A DNA stretch of 64,000 nucleotides from Sphingomonas sp. M1-B02 (GCF_026167525.1 NZ_CP110679.1:620001-684000), one strand, 5' to 3'; counted from the stretch's first letter, positions 27,170 through 36,275 are shown. Notes: generated from the letters alone by a model not told the origin. Numbers and translations are program-made.

Positions 27170-27717
27170 TCGCGACCGAACGGCTGATCCTGCGCCGCTG
27201 GGAGGAGCGCGACCGCGCGCCGTTTCACGCCATCTGCTCGGACCCGCAGGTGATGGAGACGCTGGGCCCGGTGATGACTCGACCGCAAAGCGATGGACTG
27301 ATCGACTGGCTGAACGGCCATGTCGACCGCGTGGGATACAGCTTCTGGGCGATCGAGCGGCGCGAGGACGGCGCGCTGCTGGGTTTCTGCGGGCTCAATC
27401 CGGGTGCCGAGGGGACGCCGATCGAGGGTCAAGTGGAGATCGGATGGCGGCTTGGCCGCAGCCATTGGGGGCAGGGCTATGCGCGCGAGGCGGCGCAGGC
27501 GAACCTGGACTGGGCGTGGGTGCGCGGCATCGACACCGTCGTCGCGATCACCACGCCCGGCAATGTCCGCAGCTGGGGACTGATGGAACGGCTTGGCATG
27601 CGCCCGGTGCCCGGCGGGGCGTTCGCCCATCCGGCGGCAATCGAACGATTGCGTGCGCATATCACCTATCGCATCGATCGGCCAGTGGTTAAGCCGCTGG
27701 AAAGCGGCCACGGCTAA
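27166..27717 (+). CDS. GNAT family N-acetyltransferase (second of a tandem pair)
   Basis: This is a 183-residue paralogue of the preceding gene. It shares ATERLILRRWEERDRAPFHA, GFCGLNPGAEGTPIEGQVEI and SHWGQGYAREAAQANLDWAW almost position for position, so the pair arose by tandem duplication. Divergence outside the acetyl-CoA loop suggests different acceptors. Start ATG 27166 lies in the ATGA overlap. Confidence 0.9.
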   Translation: MIATERLILRRWEERDRAPFHAICSDPQVMETLGPVMTRPQSDGLIDWLNGHVDRVGYSFWAIERREDGALLGFCGLNPGAEGTPIEGQVEIGWRLGRSHWGQGYAREAAQANLDWAWVRGIDTVVAITTPGNVRSWGLMERLGMRPVPGGAFAHPAAIERLRAHITYRIDRPVVKPLESGHG

Positions 27718-27739
27718 ACCGCTCGCCGGGAGTATGTGC

Positions 27740-29977
27740 ATGGCCGAAATCGAAGACCAGGGACCGGTGCAAAGCCGCAACCACTGGCTGTTCGTCGTCG
27801 CGATTCTCGCAGGATCGTTCCTACTGTTTCTCGTCCAGCCGATGGTGGCGCGGATGGCGCTGCCCAAGCTGGGCGGTGCGCCGGCGGTGTGGAACAGCGC
27901 GATGCTGGTCTATCAGGCGCTGCTGCTGGGCGGCTACGCCTATGCGCATATGCTGGGGCGCGTGCCGGTGCGGATGCAGGCCGGGATCCACCTGGCGGTG
28001 CTCGCGGTGGCGGCCCTGTGGCTGCCGATCGGCCTGATGCGGATGGAGCTGCCCGCCGATGCCGAGCCGGCGGTGTGGGTACCCTGGCTGTTCGGCGCCT
28101 CGATCGGGCCGCTCTTCTTCGCGATCTCGGCGCAGGCACCTTTGCTCCAGCGCTGGTATAGCGCGGCGACGGGGGGGCGCGATCCCTATGCGCTCTATGC
28201 GGCATCCAATATCGGCAGCTTCGGCGGGCTGATCGCCTATCCCTTGCTGGTCGAGCCGATGCTGGCGCTCAAGGCGCAGAGCTGGCTGTGGACCGGGGGC
28301 TATCTGCTCGTGTTCCTGCTCGTCGCCGGCTGCGCGACGATGCTTCCGCGCAAGCCAGCCGCGACCACGCATGTGCCCTATGAAAGCCCGGCGGCCAGCC
28401 GGGGACGGGTGTTGCACTGGATCGCGCTCGCGTTCGTGCCTTCGGGGCTGATGCTGGCGACGACGACCTTCCTGACCACGGATATCGTCGCGGTGCCGAT
28501 GCTGTGGGTGATGCCGCTGGGCCTCTATCTGCTCAGCTTCTCGGTGGCGTTTCGCGAGAGCGACGCGATCCCGCAGCTGATCGGCAAGTTCGCGCCGGTC
28601 GTGCTGCTGCTGTTCGGCGCGACGCTGATCGCGGGGCACCAGAAGCTCGCATATATGAACGCGCTCATCGGGCTGCTGCTGCTGTTCCTGGTGGCGATCG
28701 CCTGTCACTCGCGGATGTACCAGCTGCGGCCGGCGCCAGACCGGCTGACGGGCTTCTATCTTGCGATGTCGGTCGGCGGGGCGCTCGGCGGCGTATTTTC
28801 CGGGCTCGTCGCGCCGGTGCTGTTCGACTGGACCTATGAATATCCGCTGCTGATCCTGGCGGCGGGGGCGCTGATCCCGCAGACCTTCCTGTTGCCGGTC
28901 TTCGGCAGCCTGTGGCGCGGCGAGGGGCAGGCGCTGCGTATCAAGATACTCGCGACGGCGCTGCTGGTGGTGGGGCTGGTCTGGATCGGCATTTCGAACC
29001 CGTTGGGGCTGTTCGGCGGGATGCACGAGCAGATCGCCTTCCTGGCGGTTGCCGTCGTCGGGCTGGCCGCGATCGGACGGCGGGTGCCCTATCTGGTGGC
29101 GCTGGCGGGCGGGCTGTTCCTGTTCGGCGGCTATCGCTCGATCGAGATGTCGCTCGCCGATGCGCGGACGCGGAGCTATTTCGGGGTCTATACCGTCACC
29201 GATTCCGGGGATGAGCGGCGGCTGGCGCATGGCACGACGCTGCACGGCATCCAGCTGAAGGGCGCCCGCTCGCGGATGCCGACGACCTATTATGTGCCCG
29301 GATCGGGCGTGGGGCTGGCGATGCTGGCGCTGCCCGAGATTTACGGACCCGCCGCCCGGGTGGGCGTGGTCGGGCTGGGGACGGGTACGCTCGCTTGCTA
29401 CGCGCAGCCGGGGCAGAGCTGGCACTTTTACGAGATCGACCCCGCCGTGGTGACGCTGGCACGCGAATCGGCGAAATTCACGTTCCTGCCGCAATGCGCG
29501 CCGACCGCGAAGATATCGCTGGGCGACGCACGGATCCGGCTGACCGAGGCGGCGCCGCATAGTTTCGACATGCTCGCGCTCGATGCCTTCTCGTCCGACG
29601 CGGTGCCGATGCACCTGATGACGAGCGAGGCGTTCCAGACCTATGGCCGGGTGCTGCAGCCGGACGGGCTGCTACTGGTGCACATCTCGAACCGCTTCCT
29701 GGCGCTCGCGCCGGTGGTGGCCGCCGCCGCTACCAAGGGCGGCTGGCATGCCGCGCGGATGGTCTATCATCCCTCCGCGCTCGAGCAGAACGACCAGGCC
29801 AGCACGTCGGACTGGATCGCGCTTTCGCGCAATCCGCGCACGCTGGCGCGGCTAACCGCGGGCAATTCGGGATGGGCGCCGCTCGAGCCGCGACCGGGCT
29901 TTACCGAATGGACCGACGATTTTGCGTCGGTGGTGCCGGTGATCCGCGCCCTCAATCCGTCGCTGGCGGACGATTAG
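27740..29977 (+). CDS. Membrane-bound spermidine-synthase-like protein (MFS-like + methyltransferase fold)
   Basis: This is a 745-residue fusion. Residues 1-480 carry many membrane spans (NHWLFVVAILAGSFLLFLVQ, SAMLVYQALLLGGYAYA and others). Residues 530-745 form a spermidine-synthase-like Rossmann domain with VGVVGLGTGTLACYAQPG and FYEIDPAVVTLARES near residue 575. The domain may bind decarboxylated SAM or SAM, but key polyamine-site residues cannot be confirmed by eye, so the reaction is open. ATG 27740 is seven bases after GGGAG; ATG 27734 is closer to it. The stop overlaps the convergent lipoprotein gene. Confidence 0.85.
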   Translation: MAEIEDQGPVQSRNHWLFVVAILAGSFLLFLVQPMVARMALPKLGGAPAVWNSAMLVYQALLLGGYAYAHMLGRVPVRMQAGIHLAVLAVAALWLPIGLMRMELPADAEPAVWVPWLFGASIGPLFFAISAQAPLLQRWYSAATGGRDPYALYAASNIGSFGGLIAYPLLVEPMLALKAQSWLWTGGYLLVFLLVAGCATMLPRKPAATTHVPYESPAASRGRVLHWIALAFVPSGLMLATTTFLTTDIVAVPMLWVMPLGLYLLSFSVAFRESDAIPQLIGKFAPVVLLLFGATLIAGHQKLAYMNALIGLLLLFLVAIACHSRMYQLRPAPDRLTGFYLAMSVGGALGGVFSGLVAPVLFDWTYEYPLLILAAGALIPQTFLLPVFGSLWRGEGQALRIKILATALLVVGLVWIGISNPLGLFGGMHEQIAFLAVAVVGLAAIGRRVPYLVALAGGLFLFGGYRSIEMSLADARTRSYFGVYTVTDSGDERRLAHGTTLHGIQLKGARSRMPTTYYVPGSGVGLAMLALPEIYGPAARVGVVGLGTGTLACYAQPGQSWHFYEIDPAVVTLARESAKFTFLPQCAPTAKISLGDARIRLTEAAPHSFDMLALDAFSSDAVPMHLMTSEAFQTYGRVLQPDGLLLVHISNRFLALAPVVAAAATKGGWHAARMVYHPSALEQNDQASTSDWIALSRNPRTLARLTAGNSGWAPLEPRPGFTEWTDDFASVVPVIRALNPSLADD

Positions 29978-30465
29978 CGCCCCGAAAGGGCGGCCTCGAG
30001 ACTGGTTACGCGCGCGCCCTGCGCCTTCGTGGCGGCAGCCGCCTCGGCAATGGCGGCGTCGATCGCCGGATACGCCGGCTGGCCGAGCCGGCCGCGTTCG
30101 ATCGCCAGGGCTTCCAGATCGGCGGCGATGGTGGAGATCGGCGCGCGCAACACGTCGAGCGTGCTGAGCGCCATCTGGGCGTCGAGCCAGGCTTCCGAAC
30201 CCTCGGGCACACCGCGCGCCACGGCAATCTTGGCCTCGGCGTCGCGGGCGGCGCTGGTGAAGCGCGCATTGGCGGCCTGAAGCGAGGCGGTGATTTCGGC
30301 CAGTTGCCTGTCGAGCGCGGCGTCGGCGGTGGCGACGGGGGTCGGCACGTCCGGCTCGGACAGACTCTGCGTCTCGATCGGGCGCGGCAGCAGCGACGGA
30401 TAGCGATCGGTTCCCTGCGCGCAGCCGGCGAGGGAGATCAGGGCGAGCAGGGTGAGGGGGCGCAT
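29974..30465 (-). CDS. Lipoprotein of unknown function, 163 aa
   Basis: A signal peptide ends in the lipobox LAGC (MRPLTLLALISLAGCAQGTD), so Cys15 should be lipidated. The rest is mainly helical and Ala/Glu-rich, with a coiled-coil look (LQAANARFTSAARDAEAKIA), ending ALSGR. It is probably a periplasm-facing membrane lipoprotein; no family is recognised. It stands between the convergent fused synthase gene and tRNA-Arg. Confidence 0.8.
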   Translation of the reverse strand: MRPLTLLALISLAGCAQGTDRYPSLLPRPIETQSLSEPDVPTPVATADAALDRQLAEITASLQAANARFTSAARDAEAKIAVARGVPEGSEAWLDAQMALSTLDVLRAPISTIAADLEALAIERGRLGQPAYPAIDAAIAEAAAATKAQGARVTSLEAALSGR

Positions 30466-30546
30466 GCCAATCCTCTATGCTTGTGGAAAAGGCGACGCAA
30501 CGGGGTTGCGCTCCGGAGATTCGGCTTCTAAGGACGCCTCTCCCAA

Positions 30547-30623
30547 GCGCCCGTAGCTCAGCTGGATAGAGCATCAGACTACGAATCTGAGGGTCGGACG
30601 TTCGAATCGTTCCGGGCGCGCCA
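30547..30623 (+). tRNA. tRNA-Arg (ACG)
   Basis: A 77-base cloverleaf. The acceptor is GCGCCCG with CGGGCGC, then G and an encoded CCA. The D arm is AGCTCAGCTGGATAGAGC. The anticodon loop is CTACGAA with ACG; its A34 is normally converted to inosine by TadA. The T arm contains GTTCGAATC. Confidence 0.95.
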
Positions 30624-30649
30624 CTTCCCCCCATCCGCGGACAGACGCG

Positions 30650-31369
30650 ATGATCCTGAGGATCGGCACTGCCGGATGGTCGATCCCGCGGGAGGTGGCC
30701 GGGCAGGTTCCCGGCGAAGGGACGCATCTCCAGCGTTATGCCGCGCGGCTCAACGCCACCGAGATCAACAGCAGTTTTCATCGCCCGCACCGGCCTTCGA
30801 CCTATGCCCGCTGGGCCGAGGCCGTGCCGGAGGATTTCCGGTTCGCGGTGAAGCTGCCCAAGACGATTACGCACAAGGCCAGGCTGGTGGAGTGCGAGGG
30901 GCTGCTCGCGGCATTCGCGGCGGAGATTGCCGGGCTGGGCGCGAAGCGGGGGCCGTTGCTGGTGCAGTTGCCGCCTAGCTTTGCCTATCCGGGCGCGGTG
31001 GCGGAGCGGTTCTTCGATGCGGTTGCCGGGTCGCTGGGTGGGCAGGTCGTCGTCGAGCCTCGGCATGCGAGCTGGTACACGCCTGAGGTGGACGCGATGC
31101 TCGCCGCGCGCCGGATCGCGCGGGTGATGGCGGATCCGCCGGTGCCCGTGGCGGCCTCCGAGCCGGGCGGCTGGCGGGGGCTGACCTATATCCGGCTGCA
31201 TGGGGCGCCGCGGGTTTATTATTCCTCCTATGAGCCACCGTTTCTCCGGGACCTTGCGGCCCGGATTGCCGGGTTGCGTGCGGGGGGTGGTGAGGTTTGG
31301 ACGGTGTTCGACAATACGGCTTCGGGCGCTGCCTTGGGCAATGCGCTGGGGCTGTTGGAGCTGCTCTAA
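30650..31369 (+). CDS. DUF72 domain protein
   Basis: This is a 239-residue TIM-barrel-like protein of the DUF72 (YecE) family. It opens LRIGTAGWSIPR, with NATEINSSFHRPHRPSTYARW, FRFAVKLPKTITHKARL and VVVEPRHASWYTPEVDAMLA. The late strands read YIRLHGAPRVYYSSYEPPF and VWTVFDNTASGAALGNAL. The family has no proven reaction. It starts 26 bases after tRNA-Arg. Confidence 0.9.
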   Translation: MILRIGTAGWSIPREVAGQVPGEGTHLQRYAARLNATEINSSFHRPHRPSTYARWAEAVPEDFRFAVKLPKTITHKARLVECEGLLAAFAAEIAGLGAKRGPLLVQLPPSFAYPGAVAERFFDAVAGSLGGQVVVEPRHASWYTPEVDAMLAARRIARVMADPPVPVAASEPGGWRGLTYIRLHGAPRVYYSSYEPPFLRDLAARIAGLRAGGGEVWTVFDNTASGAALGNALGLLELL

Positions 31370-31377
31370 CTCTCTGT

Positions 31378-31488
31378 CGTCATCCCCGAGAAAGCGGGGA
31401 CCCATCTCCGGAGGCTGCCAAGTGCCCTACCGCCGTGTCGCCCGCAGCCGCTGCAGGAGATGGGCCCCCGCTTTCGCGGGGGGTGACG
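31378..31488. repeat. Dispersed palindromic element, copy 3
   Basis: Arms CGTCATCCCCGAGAAAGCGG and CCGCTTTCGCGGGGGGTGACG lie between the convergent DUF72 and pectate lyase genes, with an inner arm pair CCCATCTCC / GGAGATGGG. It may act as a two-way terminator. Confidence 0.7.
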
Positions 31489-31517
31489 AAGGTGTTGGGG
31501 GTGACGGTCGGAGCGGC

Positions 31518-33116
31518 TTATCCCCGAATCGCGCTAATCAGCACCTTCATATTCTCGATATAGGTACCGGTGGAGATGCCGGTTACCGGCTTGTCGGTCT
31601 CGTAGGGCGAGGTGTCGGTGGCGTCGCCGACCTTGGTCTGGCTAAAGTCGCCCGGGGGCGGGGTCCTGGGGCCGTCGCCGGCGTAGCGGTTGCTGGTGGC
31701 GCGGAGCTCGGTTGGCCAATAGCCCTGGGCGTTCAGCGATTTCACCAGCGCGTCGGCGCTGCGCTTGCCGGCGGCGGTGTTGAGGTCCGAGGTCTCGGGA
31801 CCGTCGGCGAGGAAGTAGCGCGGCAGCGGGCGGGCCGGGCCGGCGCGCAAGGGGGAATCCTTGGTGATTTCTTCCGGATTGGAGGCGAGCAGCTCGGCAT
31901 GTTCGCGGCGCAGCGCGGGCACGTCGATTGCGCGGACCGAGCTGTAATGGGTGATCGGATTGGCGGGGTCATAATCCGCATAATATTCGCCGTTGACGAC
32001 GTTCGAGCCGCGGCGGTGGACGTAGAGCGGGCGATTGCTGCCGATCTCGACGAAGGTCGGGTAGGCGCGGCCGCCCTTCACCTGGTCGGCGGGGAGTTTG
32101 ACCGATTTGAGCCAGTCTAGCGCTTCGGGGACGCGCGCGAGGAACTTCTTGTCGCCGGTCAGGCGATAGAAGCGCAGCAGCTGGCGGATGTTGGCCGCGG
32201 TGGTGTGGGTGACGAGTGCGTCGGGCTCATAAGTGCGCGCGCCGACGGGCTTGAGATCGAGCGTATATTGGAGACCCCAGCCGGCCTGGGGGGCGGCCTG
32301 TTGCGTCACCAGATAGACGTTCATCGCGCGGACGATCGCGTCGCGGATGCGCGCGTCGCCGCTCCCAAGCACCTGGTAGCACATCAGGAGGAAGGCTATA
32401 TTCTCACCGGCGACATCATCGTTGAAGGTGATGAAGCTGGTATAGTCCGGCTTCCCGTGGTGGCTGAAATCGCTCTTGAGCGGGTAGCGCTGCGGCCAGC
32501 CGCCGATCGAATATTGGCTCTCGAGCACGAAGTTGAGCGCCTTCTGCAGCGCGGGCAGCCAGACCGGATCATGCTTCTCGACATAGAGGCGCAGCAGGAA
32601 TTGCATCGACTCGGACGTGCCGGCATCGTCGAAGGTGGCGTTGCCCCAATCGTGCTGGAATTCCTCGAGCCGCCAGGCATTCTTGCCGATCGTGGCATAC
32701 CAGCGGTCGGTGGAGGCCTTGCCGCCGAAATCGCCGAAATAATGCCAGCCGCCGCTTGCATGCTGGACCGCGACCAGCGCCGCGCCGACCTTGGCGGCGG
32801 CCTGGTAATAATAGTCATCGCCAGTGGCGTGATAGGCGTCGAGGAAGACATGTCCCATTGTCGCCGTGCCCGGCGGCTGGATCCAGATCATCGTCGGGAA
32901 GGCCTCCATCTCGCCCCAGCGACGCGAGAAGTCCGACGTGTAGGACCAGACATAGCCGCCGTTGGTCGACGCCTTTTCGACCATGAAGCGGGTGGCGCGC
33001 TTCATCGTGTCCTCGATGCGCTTGTCGTCGGTAGCGGCGAGCACGGGGCTGGCCAGGCCGAGCGTCGCAATCGTCAACAACAGCCAGCGCGACGCCCTGG
33101 AAAGCAGCGAGGTCAT
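31518..33116 (-). CDS. Pectate lyase, polysaccharide lyase family 10
   Basis: This is a 532-residue secreted enzyme with a signal peptide (MTSLLSRASRWLLLTIATLG...LAA). The (alpha/alpha) barrel core carries PL10 markers GGWPQRYPLKSDFSHHG and TSFITFNDDVAGENIAFLLM, with Asp residues for calcium and catalysis. It cleaves polygalacturonate by beta-elimination, pointing to plant-derived substrates. ATG 33116 follows GGGAG, so the longer frame upstream is not used. The C-terminal 130 residues contain YVHRRGSNVVNGEYYADYDP. No other pectin gene is next to it. Confidence 0.9.
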   Translation of the reverse strand: MTSLLSRASRWLLLTIATLGLASPVLAATDDKRIEDTMKRATRFMVEKASTNGGYVWSYTSDFSRRWGEMEAFPTMIWIQPPGTATMGHVFLDAYHATGDDYYYQAAAKVGAALVAVQHASGGWHYFGDFGGKASTDRWYATIGKNAWRLEEFQHDWGNATFDDAGTSESMQFLLRLYVEKHDPVWLPALQKALNFVLESQYSIGGWPQRYPLKSDFSHHGKPDYTSFITFNDDVAGENIAFLLMCYQVLGSGDARIRDAIVRAMNVYLVTQQAAPQAGWGLQYTLDLKPVGARTYEPDALVTHTTAANIRQLLRFYRLTGDKKFLARVPEALDWLKSVKLPADQVKGGRAYPTFVEIGSNRPLYVHRRGSNVVNGEYYADYDPANPITHYSSVRAIDVPALRREHAELLASNPEEITKDSPLRAGPARPLPRYFLADGPETSDLNTAAGKRSADALVKSLNAQGYWPTELRATSNRYAGDGPRTPPPGDFSQTKVGDATDTSPYETDKPVTGISTGTYIENMKVLISAIRG

Positions 33117-33192
33117 GCATCCATCTCCCGAGTCTCTTTTCTTTCGGAAGCTTAGCAAGCGAACGATGACACCGGTAGCACCTTCGTGCCGC

Positions 33193-33405
33193 TCATTCGG
33201 GGACGTCGAAGCTGTCGAGTATCTTCGCCCCGGCCATGAACACCGCCACGGGACATAAGAGGAATAGCATCCACCCGCCCCATCCGGGGAATTGCTGCAG
33301 GTAATGGAGCCCGCGCTCGGTGGCGCCGGTGCCCAGGCCATAGATGATCAGATAGGCCTCGAACTTGGATTTGATCGTAAAAAGCTGGCGTAAGCGCTGG
33401 AACAT
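33193..33405 (-). CDS. Small membrane protein, 70 aa, conserved-looking
   Basis: MFQRLRQLFTIKSKFEAYLI is followed by a span, GWMLFLLCPVAVFMAGAKIL, and an acidic end DSFDVPE. The basic start and single hydrophobic segment suggest an inner-membrane protein with a cytoplasmic N-terminus. Codon use fits the chromosome. Function is unknown. Confidence 0.7.
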   Translation of the reverse strand: MFQRLRQLFTIKSKFEAYLIIYGLGTGATERGLHYLQQFPGWGGWMLFLLCPVAVFMAGAKILDSFDVPE

Positions 33406-33469
33406 GCGCGTCGCGTAGCAAGCCCTGGGCCAAGCGCGGAAACGCGTCGTTTCGCGTTAACGCCGATGG

Positions 33470-34741
33470 TTACCTGTCAATTAACTCGACGATTCCGAGC
33501 GCTTCGAGCAGCGCGCGGCGGGCGCTTTCGATCTGGGCAACAAGCGCAGGATCGGCGATCGCGGAAGCCTGGATTGCGTCGGGCCAGTGGGCGGCGATCA
33601 CCTCCTCGATCCGATCCAGCCTTGCTTCGTCGACCAGGAAGCGCGGGTCTATCGTCGCGGGATCGGCGACGACGCGCAGGCGCAGGCAGGCCGGACCGCC
33701 GCCATTGCCCATCGATTCGCGGACGTCGACCGTCTCGAGCCGGCGGATGGGGCCGTTGCCGGCGATGTGCGCCTGCAGCCAGTTCCACACGGGCGCCGTT
33801 TCGCGGGCTTCCTCGGGGACGATCAGCGTCATCTCGCCCGAGGGGGGCGTGACCAACTGGGCGTTGAACAGATAGGAGGCGATTGCGTCGGCGAGGGTGA
33901 CGCTGGCGGCGGGGACTTCGACGATCTCGATTTCGGGCATCGCCGCGCGGAGGCGTTCGTAGAAGATGTCCTTTTCGGCGAAGGCCTGTTCGTGCGCGAA
34001 GAGGACCTTGCCGTTGGCGACCGCGACGACATCGTTGTGGAAGGCGCCGCCGGCGATCGCTTCCTCGGACTGCTGGACGAAGAAGGTGCGGGCGGGATCG
34101 AGGCGGTGGCGGCGGGCGATGGCCTGGCTGGCGTCGAAATGCTGGCGCGCGGGGAAGGGACCACCGCGGACGCCGTAGACGAAAATCTCGATGCCGGGCG
34201 CGCCGTGCGTGGCGGCGAGGCGCATGTGATTGGCCGCGCCCTCGTCGCCGAAGGGGGCGGGGACGGGGCCGTAGACCGCGAAGGCGGGGTTGGCGAACGC
34301 GAGGCGCAGCTGGGCCAGCGTCTCGGGCCATTCGTGGCTGCGATGGGGAAGCGTGGCGAGATTGGCGACGGTGAGGTGGCAGCGGCCGTCGGCGCTGTCG
34401 GGGGCCGGGGAGACGGTGGCGGCGTTGGCGGCCCACATCGCCGAGGCGGACATCGCCTGCGCCTGGAGGTGCGCGGGGGCGGTGGCGAAGTCGGTCGCGA
34501 GGCCGGCGAGCCAGCGGTGATCCGGGCGGGGGTGGGGGAGGAGGATGCCCTGACGGAGGCCGAGCGCGAGATTGGCGCTCATCTTGGCCACGCCCTGCAG
34601 CGCGGCGGCGCGCGGGTTCGAGGTGAGGCCGCGGCTGCGGGTGGCGGCGAGGTTGCCCGGGCTCAGGCCTGCGAAATTGTGACTCGGGCCGATGATGCCG
34701 TCGAAGTTGATCTCGGTGCGCAGGGGGTCGCTTGAAGCCAT
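33470..34741 (-). CDS. astB: N-succinylarginine dihydrolase
   Basis: This is a 423-residue enzyme that hydrolyses N2-succinylarginine to succinylornithine, CO2 and two NH3. It is the second step of the arginine succinyltransferase pathway. Family markers: NFDGIIGPSHNFAGLSPGNL at the start, GAFHNDVVAVANG with the catalytic His near 245, and MGNGGGPACLRLRV with the nucleophilic Cys near 365. Length is slightly under that of E. coli AstB. astA lies upstream on the same strand but is separated by the inverted sugE gene. Confidence 0.95.
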   Translation of the reverse strand: MASSDPLRTEINFDGIIGPSHNFAGLSPGNLAATRSRGLTSNPRAAALQGVAKMSANLALGLRQGILLPHPRPDHRWLAGLATDFATAPAHLQAQAMSASAMWAANAATVSPAPDSADGRCHLTVANLATLPHRSHEWPETLAQLRLAFANPAFAVYGPVPAPFGDEGAANHMRLAATHGAPGIEIFVYGVRGGPFPARQHFDASQAIARRHRLDPARTFFVQQSEEAIAGGAFHNDVVAVANGKVLFAHEQAFAEKDIFYERLRAAMPEIEIVEVPAASVTLADAIASYLFNAQLVTPPSGEMTLIVPEEARETAPVWNWLQAHIAGNGPIRRLETVDVRESMGNGGGPACLRLRVVADPATIDPRFLVDEARLDRIEEVIAAHWPDAIQASAIADPALVAQIESARRALLEALGIVELIDR

Positions 34742-34763
34742 AGGCCGGCGACGCTATCTGAAA

Positions 34764-34830
34764 GGCGAGGCCACGTCCTCCCCCAAACATGGGTACAAGT
34801 CCGGGACGGCCCGGCCTTTCGCAAGGAGGG
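34764..34830 (+). promoter_or_regulatory. Possible guanidine-II (mini-ykkC) riboswitch before sugE
   Basis: Two small hairpins lie just before sugE. The second, CCGGG-ACGG-CCCGG (34801-34814), has the ACGR tetraloop and GGG/CCC stem top of guanidine-II RNAs and ends 10 bases before the AAGGAGGG ribosome site. The first, GAGG-CCACGT-CCTC (34767-34780), is a poor match with only four base pairs. The gene it precedes belongs to the usual target family. The call is tentative. Confidence 0.35.
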
Positions 34831-34834
34831 CTTC

Positions 34835-35152
34835 ATGGCCTGGATTTTGTTGATCGTCGCCGGCGTGCTCGAAGTCGTCTGGGCCTATTTCATGAAGCAA
34901 TCGAACGGGTTCAGCCGGCTGTGGCCATCGCTGGCGACGTTCGTGGCGATGTTTGCGAGCTTCGGATTGCTGTCGGTTTCGATGAAGACGCTGCCGCTGG
35001 GGACCGCCTATGCGATGTGGACCGGGATCGGCGCGGTTGGGGCGTTCCTAGTGGGGATCTTCGTGCTGGGCGAGGCGGCGGGGGCGGTTCGGATTTTCGC
35101 CGCGGTGATGATCGTCGGCGGGTTGGCGTTGATGAAGGTAGGGGCGCCTTAG
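34835..35152 (+). CDS. sugE: SMR family exporter, SugE/Gdx type
   Basis: This is a 105-residue four-helix small multidrug resistance protein. It starts MAWILLIVAGVLEVVWAYFM, with the membrane Glu (VLE), Lys22 and Ser24 of the SugE branch (FMKQSNGF), and GTAYAMWTGIGAVGAF in helix 3. SugE-type members export guanidinium ion in exchange for protons. It sits reversed between astA and astB, genes for breakdown of guanidino-group compounds, which supports that role. Ribosome site AAGGAGGG. Confidence 0.85.
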   Translation: MAWILLIVAGVLEVVWAYFMKQSNGFSRLWPSLATFVAMFASFGLLSVSMKTLPLGTAYAMWTGIGAVGAFLVGIFVLGEAAGAVRIFAAVMIVGGLALMKVGAP

Positions 35153-35160
35153 TATTTTTT

Positions 35161-35242
35161 CGTCATCCCGCCGAAAGCCGGGATCCAGAGCCGAGAGGGC
35201 ATCGCCTTGCAACCCTGGATCCCGGCCTTCGCCGGGATGACG
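35161..35242. repeat. Dispersed palindromic element, copy 4
   Basis: Arms CGTCATCCCGCCGAAAGCCG and GGCCTTCGCCGGGATGACGG enclose about 35 bases between the convergent sugE and astA genes. Confidence 0.75.
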
Positions 35243-35261
35243 GTTTGAGAGAGGGGCAGCC

Positions 35262-36275
35262 CTAACTCCGCTGGACGTGGAGCAGGGCGTCGCCCTGCTG
35301 CACCCCCAGCGCTTCCGCGCAGATGGGATCGAGGGCGACCCCGTCCTCGCGTTGCTGCACCAGACCGTACGCCGCGCGAAACCCGGCCAACGTGCCCGCC
35401 GCCGCGAGGACCGGCTCGCCGCCCTCCTCGATCGCCGCCACGGTCGTGCTTCGCGCATCGCGGATCGTCTTCACCTGATCGGTGCGGGCGATCATCGTCG
35501 GGCCGCCGTCGAAGATGTCGATATAGTTTTCGAACGCGAACCCCTCATTCTCCAGCATCCGCATCGCCGCGCGGCCCGAGGGGTGGGGGAGGCCGATCAC
35601 GGCGCGGGCGCTGTCCTGGAGCATCGCGGTGTATATCGGATGCTTGGGCATCATGTCGGCGATGAATTGGGTGCCGTGGACGGCGTTGAAGCTGTCCGCC
35701 TGCTGGAAGCTCATTCCGAAGAAGCGCCCGGCGACTCCGTCCCAGAAAGGCGAGCCGCCGGCCTCGTCGATCACCCCGCGCAGTTCGGCGAGGATGCGAT
35801 CGGCGAAGCGGGCGCGGTGGCGGGCGATGAACAGATAGCGGCTGCGCGCGAGCAGCATGCCGAGGCCGCCGGCGCGCTCGCCCGGATGGAGGAACAGCCC
35901 GCCGACTTCGGAACAGCCGACCAGATCGTTGGTGAGGTTGAGCAGTTCGGACTGGAAGGTGCGGTCGAGCTCGCGGCTATGCTTGCTGTCGATGCCGATC
36001 CGGTAGCTGTAGAAAGGCCATTTCTGGCCGACCGCGGTGAAGATCTGGCAGGTGCCGCGGACCTCACCGGTCTGGGTATTTTCGAGGACGAGGAGGAACA
36101 GCTCCTCGGCCGGACTGTCGTCGGTGCGATCGAAGGCGGCGTGGCTGCGCGCGAGCTTGGCGCGCAGCACATCCTTTTCGGGCTGGAGATTGGTGAAGCC
36201 GCCGCCGGTGAGCTTAGCCATTTCGTAGAGCGGCTGGAGATCCTCGTCGCGCGCGGCGCGGATGACGAAGCTCAT
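35262..36275 (-). CDS. astA: Arginine N-succinyltransferase
   Basis: This is a 337-residue enzyme, first step of the AST pathway, moving succinyl from succinyl-CoA to arginine. Markers: FVIRAARDEDLQPLYEMAKL, TGGGFTNLQPEKDVL, SEVGGLFLHPGERAGGLGML and PIYTAMLQDSARAVIGLPHP. It has a GNAT-like double fold. The start at ATG 36275 overlaps the stop of the upstream M20 peptidase gene by four bases (ATGA), so the two are coupled. Confidence 0.95.
   Translation of the reverse strand: MSFVIRAARDEDLQPLYEMAKLTGGGFTNLQPEKDVLRAKLARSHAAFDRTDDSPAEELFLLVLENTQTGEVRGTCQIFTAVGQKWPFYSYRIGIDSKHSRELDRTFQSELLNLTNDLVGCSEVGGLFLHPGERAGGLGMLLARSRYLFIARHRARFADRILAELRGVIDEAGGSPFWDGVAGRFFGMSFQQADSFNAVHGTQFIADMMPKHPIYTAMLQDSARAVIGLPHPSGRAAMRMLENEGFAFENYIDIFDGGPTMIARTDQVKTIRDARSTTVAAIEEGGEPVLAAAGTLAGFRAAYGLVQQREDGVALDPICAEALGVQQGDALLHVQRS

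Noticed and set aside
33117..33341. N-terminal extension of the pectate lyase
   Set aside because: It would bury the signal peptide; ATG 33116 has a good ribosome site.
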